Shown one piece after another: positions 21,251-24,518 of a DNA stretch of 24,518 nucleotides. The position numbers and the translations under genes were made by a program. The notes beneath the pieces are model-generated. The model was not told the DNA's origin. It searched no databases and saw only the letters and a list, made by a program, of their open reading frames with translations. The first letter of the stretch is position 1, and each line of letters begins with the position of its first letter. This DNA comes from a virus. The stretch lies in IMG/VR virus record IMGVR_UViG_3300046455_000333, positions 1 to 24,518 of that record. One strand, given 5' to 3'.

Positions 21251-22111
21251 ATGAACACCGCGCCCGCCATCCGCCCCGACGCCGCCGACTACCTCACCCG
21301 CGCCCAGGCCGCCGCCGACCTCACCGCGATACGCGAGCAGTGGGGCGACCTGCTCGCCGCCATCGAGCGTCCGCCGGCCGCCGAGTGGCCGCCCCGCGAA
21401 ACCCGCTCATTCCTCGACCGCGCCACCCTCGACGAGCCCCAGGACGACGAGCCGACCGGGCGCAGCCTCGGCCGTCTGCCGCTCACCATCCGCGAGCACC
21501 CCGCCCCGCTCAACCTTGACGCCCTCGCCGCGGCCATCGACACCGAGCGCGCCCTGTTCGACCTCGCCGACACACTCGCCGCCGCCGTGCAGCGCTCCAT
21601 ACGCCGGCACCTTGTTGGCCGCCCAACGGCCGAGGCGACGCTCGTACGGTGGGCCGAGGACCGCGCCGACCGTGACGACCCGGCCCGATGGCACTACCAG
21701 GCCCCTACGTCGCCCGGAAGCCGCGCGTACGGGCTGCATTGGGCCGCCGTGTGGGTTGAGGGCCGTGTGTTGGGCGAAGACCTCGACCGCGACCTGTTCA
21801 CGTCCGTACCGGCCCGCCTGCTCGACGAGGCCGCCGCCGTGGCGCGCCGGGCGCGGGCCGACGTCGAGCGGGCCCTACAGCGCGACGGCCGCACCGTGCA
21901 CATCGACACCCCGTGCCCGTACTGCCGGGGCGAGCTCACCGGCGCCACGCAGATGGGGGGCGAGCCGTTCGTGTGGTGCGACCGGGGCGAGGCGTGCCCG
22001 GCCCCCGTGATGCTCGACCGGCGCCGGCGGATGTGGCGGGGCGCCGACATGGTCACGTTGTGGGTGGCGATGGACGCGGCCCGGAAGCGGGCCGAGGAGC
22101 AGCAGGCGTAA
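21251..22111 (+). CDS. Hypothetical protein with C-terminal zinc ribbon
   Basis: A 286-residue protein from ATG 21251. The N-terminal two thirds are helical (YLTRAQAAADLTAIREQWGDLLAAIERPP, then LNLDALAAAIDTERALFDLADTL), with a Trp-rich middle (LHWAAVWVEGRVLGEDLDRDLF). Residues about 224-255 form a zinc-ribbon-like motif: TPCPYCRGELTG, then WCDRGEACPAPV. The end is helical (DMVTLWVAMDAARKRAEEQ). Many actinophages have such proteins in early regions, of unknown function; DNA or protein binding through the ribbon is likely. Confidence 0.65.
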   Translation: MNTAPAIRPDAADYLTRAQAAADLTAIREQWGDLLAAIERPPAAEWPPRETRSFLDRATLDEPQDDEPTGRSLGRLPLTIREHPAPLNLDALAAAIDTERALFDLADTLAAAVQRSIRRHLVGRPTAEATLVRWAEDRADRDDPARWHYQAPTSPGSRAYGLHWAAVWVEGRVLGEDLDRDLFTSVPARLLDEAAAVARRARADVERALQRDGRTVHIDTPCPYCRGELTGATQMGGEPFVWCDRGEACPAPVMLDRRRRMWRGADMVTLWVAMDAARKRAEEQQA

Positions 22112-22115
22112 CACC

Positions 22116-22146
22116 CGGGGCGCGCCGAGCAGTTGGGCACGCCCCG
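22116..22146 (+). terminator. Hairpin before the promoter at 22160
   Basis: Stem CGGGGCG (22116-22122) with CGCCCCG (22140-22146), 17-base loop, followed by TTCC. It lies 5 bases after the stop at 22111 and 14 bases before a candidate promoter, so a new unit likely begins here. Confidence 0.5.
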
Positions 22147-22159
22147 TTCCTCGCACCCC

Positions 22160-22189
22160 TTGTGAACCCAGTTCAGAACAAGGTACAGT
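22160..22189 (+). promoter_or_regulatory. Candidate promoter for the zinc-module gene
   Basis: TTGTGA at 22160-22165 and TACAGT at 22184-22189 with an 18-base spacer. The surrounding stretch is less GC-rich than its neighbours. A short inverted repeat GAAC-CCA-GTTC lies in the -35/spacer region. The gene starts about 50 bases downstream. Confidence 0.5.
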
Positions 22190-22239
22190 CGAGCCCTCGC
22201 CGGACGTCACCCGGCACACCGACCAAGGGAGCAACCCCC

Positions 22240-23112
22240 ATGGACCTGTACCGCTACACCACCAACGCCAGCCGCGGCGCCTTCCACTACGTCCGCGAGG
22301 TCGCCGGCGGCATGCTCATCGCCCTCTGTGGCCGCAACACCGACACCATGCGCCCCCTCGCCGAGCTCGCCGCCCACACCGAGTGCAAGCGCTGCACCGC
22401 CAAGCGCGCCGATCTCACCACCCAGGCACCCACCGAGGCCGCGCCCGTCGAGGCCGTCGCCGCCGAGCAGGCCGAGGCCACCCTGTACCGGCCCGCCGCG
22501 CCCCGAAGCCGCGGCGTCGGACACCACCGCCGCCCCGGCACCTCCGCGAGCTACTGCGGACGGACCGTCGAGGCCGCCCCGTCCGCCGCCGCCATGTTCA
22601 CCGGCGAGTGCAAGCCGTGCGCCAAGGCCGAGCGCGCCGACCGCGTCGCCGCCGAGCAGCGCGCCGCCGCATTCTCGGTCGCCGCCCCGTCCATCACCGA
22701 GCGCGCCGGAGTCCGGTACTGCACCGTCGGCACCGGGCGCCGCGTCCACCTCTCGAACAACGACGACACGCTGTGCGGACGCGAGGTCACCGAGTACACC
22801 GACGGGTCCGCGTTCGTCGAGGGCCGCGAGCTGTGCGCACCGTGCGACCGAGCCGCCGAGGAGCGCGCATACGCCCGCGCCCTCGCCGCCGCCTCCCCCC
22901 TCGCCGCCGCCGCGGTCGCCCTCGCCGAGACCGTCGAGCAGGACGACGCCGAGACCGCCGAGGACGTCGAGGCGCAGCAGGCCGCCGCCCTGGTCACCGA
23001 GGCCGAGGCCACCGCGGGCACGTGGCGGGGCGAGTGGATCGGCCCCCGCGTCGCCGACACCCTGTTCACGCTCGACACCGCGCCCACCGAACAGGGCGCC
23101 CTTTTCGCGTAA
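22240..23112 (+). CDS. Protein with three tandem CGR/CxxC zinc-type modules
   Basis: A 290-residue protein from ATG 22240 with AAGGGAG upstream. Three similar modules are visible. Each has a His-containing strand, then CGR, then about 20 residues, then CxxC: residues about 14-55 (FHYVR, LCGR, ECKRC), about 96-130 (GHHRRPG, YCGR, ECKPC) and about 165-205 (RRVHLSN, LCGR, LCAPC). Each could bind one zinc through His and three Cys. The C-terminal third is Ala/Glu-rich and acidic, ending in FTLDTAPTEQGALFA. The repeat suggests a multivalent nucleic-acid or protein binder. It has its own candidate promoter (22160-22189) and a hairpin after the stop. Confidence 0.65.
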   Translation: MDLYRYTTNASRGAFHYVREVAGGMLIALCGRNTDTMRPLAELAAHTECKRCTAKRADLTTQAPTEAAPVEAVAAEQAEATLYRPAAPRSRGVGHHRRPGTSASYCGRTVEAAPSAAAMFTGECKPCAKAERADRVAAEQRAAAFSVAAPSITERAGVRYCTVGTGRRVHLSNNDDTLCGREVTEYTDGSAFVEGRELCAPCDRAAEERAYARALAAASPLAAAAVALAETVEQDDAETAEDVEAQQAAALVTEAEATAGTWRGEWIGPRVADTLFTLDTAPTEQGALFA

Positions 23113-23118
23113 CCCACC

Positions 23119-23144
23119 GGGCCCGCCTCGACCGGGGCGGGCCC
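23119..23144 (+). terminator. GC-rich hairpin after the zinc-module gene
   Basis: Perfect 9-bp stem GGGCCCGCC (23119-23127) with GGCGGGCCC (23136-23144), 8-base loop, no T-run. It starts 7 bases after the stop. Confidence 0.5.
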
Positions 23145-23169
23145 CCACCGAAGGACAGGACACGGAACC

Positions 23170-23625
23170 ATGAGCAGCGACGAGCAGCAGCCCCCCGAGC
23201 AGCAGGCCCGCGATATCGAGTCCCTGCTCGGTCGCGCGCGCCTCGCCGACCGGCCCAGCATGACCCCGGCAGACAAGTTCCGCGCGCAGACCCTCGCCGC
23301 CCTTGCCCAGTTCGAGCGCGAGAGCCGCGCCGCCGTCGAGGCCGGCCGCGACCCGTTCGAGCACGCGCGCCACATCGCCGACGACTACGCCGCAGCGAAG
23401 GACGACGCCGAGCAGCTCGCCGACTACCTCGACCGCCTCGGCGCCGAGCTCACCCTCGCCGACGTACGGGCGTTGCGCCTCGCCGCCCAGGCCGCCGCCG
23501 ACATCACCCCGTGGCTGGTCGAGCAGGCCGCCGCCAAGGGAATGAAGGCACCCGGCATCGCGCACGAGCTCGGAGTCGCCGAGTCGTACGTCTACCGCCT
23601 CTTGCGCCAGCGCCCGCAGAAGTAG
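23170..23625 (+). CDS. Small protein with C-terminal helix-turn-helix
   Basis: A 151-residue protein from ATG 23170 with AAGGACAGGA upstream. Residues 1-100 are helical and acidic (RDIESLLGRARLADRP, then FEHARHIADDYAAAKDDAEQLADYLDRLG). Residues about 118-150 (WLVEQAAAKGMKAPGIAHELGVAESYVYRLLRQR) are a helix-turn-helix with a clear recognition helix. It may be a late regulator of the early-to-late switch or a DNA-binding partner in packaging. The specific family is not recognised. Confidence 0.65.
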   Translation: MSSDEQQPPEQQARDIESLLGRARLADRPSMTPADKFRAQTLAALAQFERESRAAVEAGRDPFEHARHIADDYAAAKDDAEQLADYLDRLGAELTLADVRALRLAAQAAADITPWLVEQAAAKGMKAPGIAHELGVAESYVYRLLRQRPQK

Positions 23626-23640
23626 CCCGCACACAGACGC

Positions 23641-23677
23641 GGGCCCGCACACGGTGACGTCACCACCGGGCGGGCCC
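23641..23677 (+). terminator. Nested hairpin between two HTH genes
   Basis: Outer stem GGGCCCGC (23641-23648) with GCGGGCCC (23670-23677), enclosing the perfect 12-bp palindrome GGTGACGTCACC (23653-23664). No T-run. The inner palindrome could also be a protein site. Confidence 0.5.
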
Positions 23678-23700
23678 GACTAACCACGGGAGCAACCCCC

Positions 23701-24087
23701 ATGGCCACCACCCACCCTACCGACACCCTCGACCGCGCCACACGCCGCGCCACCGTGCGCCGCCTCGCCGACGAGGGGAAGTCGAACCGCGCCATCGGAC
23801 GCGAGCTCGGTATCGGCAAAGACACCGTGGCGCGCGACCTCGCCGCCACGACCGCGACACCCGCGCCGGACACCGCGCCACAGGATGCGACACCCGCCGC
23901 GACCAGCGGCGCACGCCGTGCGCCATGGCTCTTGCACGACCTCGAACCGGCGCTCATCCAAGATCTGAACGTGTTGACCGATCCGCGCACCGGCGCACTC
24001 ATCGAGCCAGTGCGCCGGTACCTACGCGCCGCCGCCCGCGCCGTCCGCGCCGACATGGAGTCGCGCCTTACCGACACAGAGGAGTGA
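23701..24087 (+). CDS. HTH protein
   Basis: A 128-residue protein from ATG 23701 with GGGAGCAACCCCC upstream, the same leader as the gene at 22240. Residues 12-48 are a helix-turn-helix (RATRRATVRRLADEGKSNRAIGRELGIGKDTVARDLA) of the type found in resolvases and small terminases. A Thr/Pro/Ala linker follows, then a helical C-terminal region (WLLHDLEPALIQDLNVLTD, then EPVRRYLRAAARAVRADMES). It may be a transcription regulator. A small terminase subunit is possible from the adjacent genes, but no portal or large terminase is in view to confirm that. Confidence 0.65.
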   Translation: MATTHPTDTLDRATRRATVRRLADEGKSNRAIGRELGIGKDTVARDLAATTATPAPDTAPQDATPAATSGARRAPWLLHDLEPALIQDLNVLTDPRTGALIEPVRRYLRAAARAVRADMESRLTDTEE

Positions 24088-24126
24088 CCACGCCGACCGG
24101 TCGCGCCGACCGTCGCGCGCACCCAG

Positions 24127-24156
24127 TTGCGCCGTTATCAATCCGTGACCTAGAGT
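24127..24156 (+). promoter_or_regulatory. Candidate promoter before the last HTH gene
   Basis: TTGCGC at 24127-24132 and TAGAGT at 24151-24156, 18-base spacer, in the only A/T-richer stretch of the 177-base gap. The 18-base spacing is the same as in the candidates at 11207 and 22160. Confidence 0.45.
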
Positions 24157-24207
24157 TGGCCGCGTCTCCGCCGTGCCCGGACACCGGGCGCCGCGTCCGC
24201 AGACCGT

Positions 24208-24240
24208 ACGCCCCGCCGACACCCCCCACGGCGGGGCGTT
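24208..24240 (+). terminator. Leader hairpin (attenuator type) between promoter and last gene
   Basis: Perfect 10-bp stem ACGCCCCGCC (24208-24217) with GGCGGGGCGT (24230-24239), then TTCTGC. It lies downstream of the candidate promoter and 25 bases before the next ATG, so it may attenuate that transcript. Confidence 0.5.
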
Positions 24241-24264
24241 CTGCATGCCCCGGGAGGTGACCGC

Positions 24265-24518
24265 ATGGCCGCCCGACCCATCGACGCCAAGGACCGCGCC
24301 GCCGTCAAGCGGCTGCACAAGCAGGGCAAGAGCCGCAACGACATCGCCCGCGCCATCAAGCGCAGCCCCTCGACCGTGTCGAAGATCGCTGCCCAGTTCA
24401 CCCCGCCGCTCACGTTCGAGCGGGGCGCCGAGGTAGTCGCCGCCACCGAGGCCCGCCGCATCGACCTCGCCGCGCGCCGCGTCGCCCTCGCCGAGCAGCT
24501 CCACCAGGACGCCGAGAA
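24265..24518 (+). CDS. HTH protein, 3' end outside window
   Basis: Starts at ATG 24265 with GGGAGG just upstream and stays open to the window end, giving 84 residues. Residues 6-45 are a helix-turn-helix (DAKDRAAVKRLHKQGKSRNDIARAIKRSPSTVSKIAAQF), similar in layout to the preceding HTH protein. Residues 50-84 are helical (AEVVAATEARRIDLAARRVALAEQLHQDAE). This could be a small terminase subunit or a regulator; the missing end and neighbours would decide. Confidence 0.65.
   Translation, partial: MAARPIDAKDRAAVKRLHKQGKSRNDIARAIKRSPSTVSKIAAQFTPPLTFERGAEVVAATEARRIDLAARRVALAEQLHQDAE

Noticed and set aside
22207-23652. Long - strand open frame of 481 codons
   Set aside because: It runs antisense to the zinc-module and HTH genes, which have ribosome binding sites and coherent motifs. 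Its Gly/Val/Ala-rich low-complexity translation is the usual shadow in high-GC DNA.
1-24518. tRNA genes
   Set aside because: No cloverleaf-like sequence with the usual TTCGA/TTCAA arm and acceptor pairing was noticed on either strand; a tRNA search program was not available.

Overview
The window is about 24.5 kb of a temperate, tailed double-stranded DNA phage (siphovirus type) of a high-GC actinobacterium, most likely a Streptomyces host. The evidence is strong G/C bias at third codon positions, frequent GTG and TTG starts, ATGA/GTGA stop-start overlaps, actinophage-type tail proteins and a large serine integrase. No tRNA, rRNA, CRISPR array or insertion sequence was seen. The late, lysogeny and early modules are contiguous, and a candidate attP lies inside the window. 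This reads as a phage-form (or circularly permuted) genome rather than a prophage with flanking chromosome.

Layout from left to right. (1) 1-4949: late structural genes on the + strand, comprising the end of the tape measure gene, a large minor tail protein with a LamG-like part, and a beta-helix tail protein. (2) 4965-6619: the lysis cassette, with a terminator, a GH25 endolysin, a holin-like protein, a second small membrane protein, and a terminator facing the next gene. (3) 6631-8126: a cargo-like module with a GntR/UTRA regulator on the - strand, divergent from three small genes, two of them cysteine-rich. (4) 8127-8492: noncoding, with a terminator, direct repeats and a 56-bp dyad that looks like an attP. 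(5) 8493-10986: a - strand lysogeny operon of XRE repressor, small membrane protein and large serine integrase. (6) 10987-11281: the divergent switch region. (7) 11282 to the end: a long rightward early operon. It holds a Cro-like protein, small genes, an ERF single-strand annealing recombinase, an HTH protein with a degenerate HNH-like domain, a replication initiator carrying iterons in its coding sequence, a probable helicase-loader-type partner, an HNH endonuclease, SSB, zinc-binding and coiled-coil proteins, and several HTH proteins at the right edge.

How the parts fit together. The repressor probably binds a 14-bp palindrome (consensus TTCCRTYCAYGGAA). It occurs at the repressor's own start, at the Cro-side promoter, and again about 6 kb downstream in front of the HNH-SSB unit, so one repressor could silence both early units. 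The initiator gene contains four perfect and two degenerate copies of the palindrome GGTCCGGAATCCGGACC, followed by an A-rich stretch. This is a lambda-O-like arrangement of an origin inside the initiator gene. ERF, SSB and the HNH nuclease would serve recombination and replication. Functions are inferred from sequence features and family knowledge; no database search was run.
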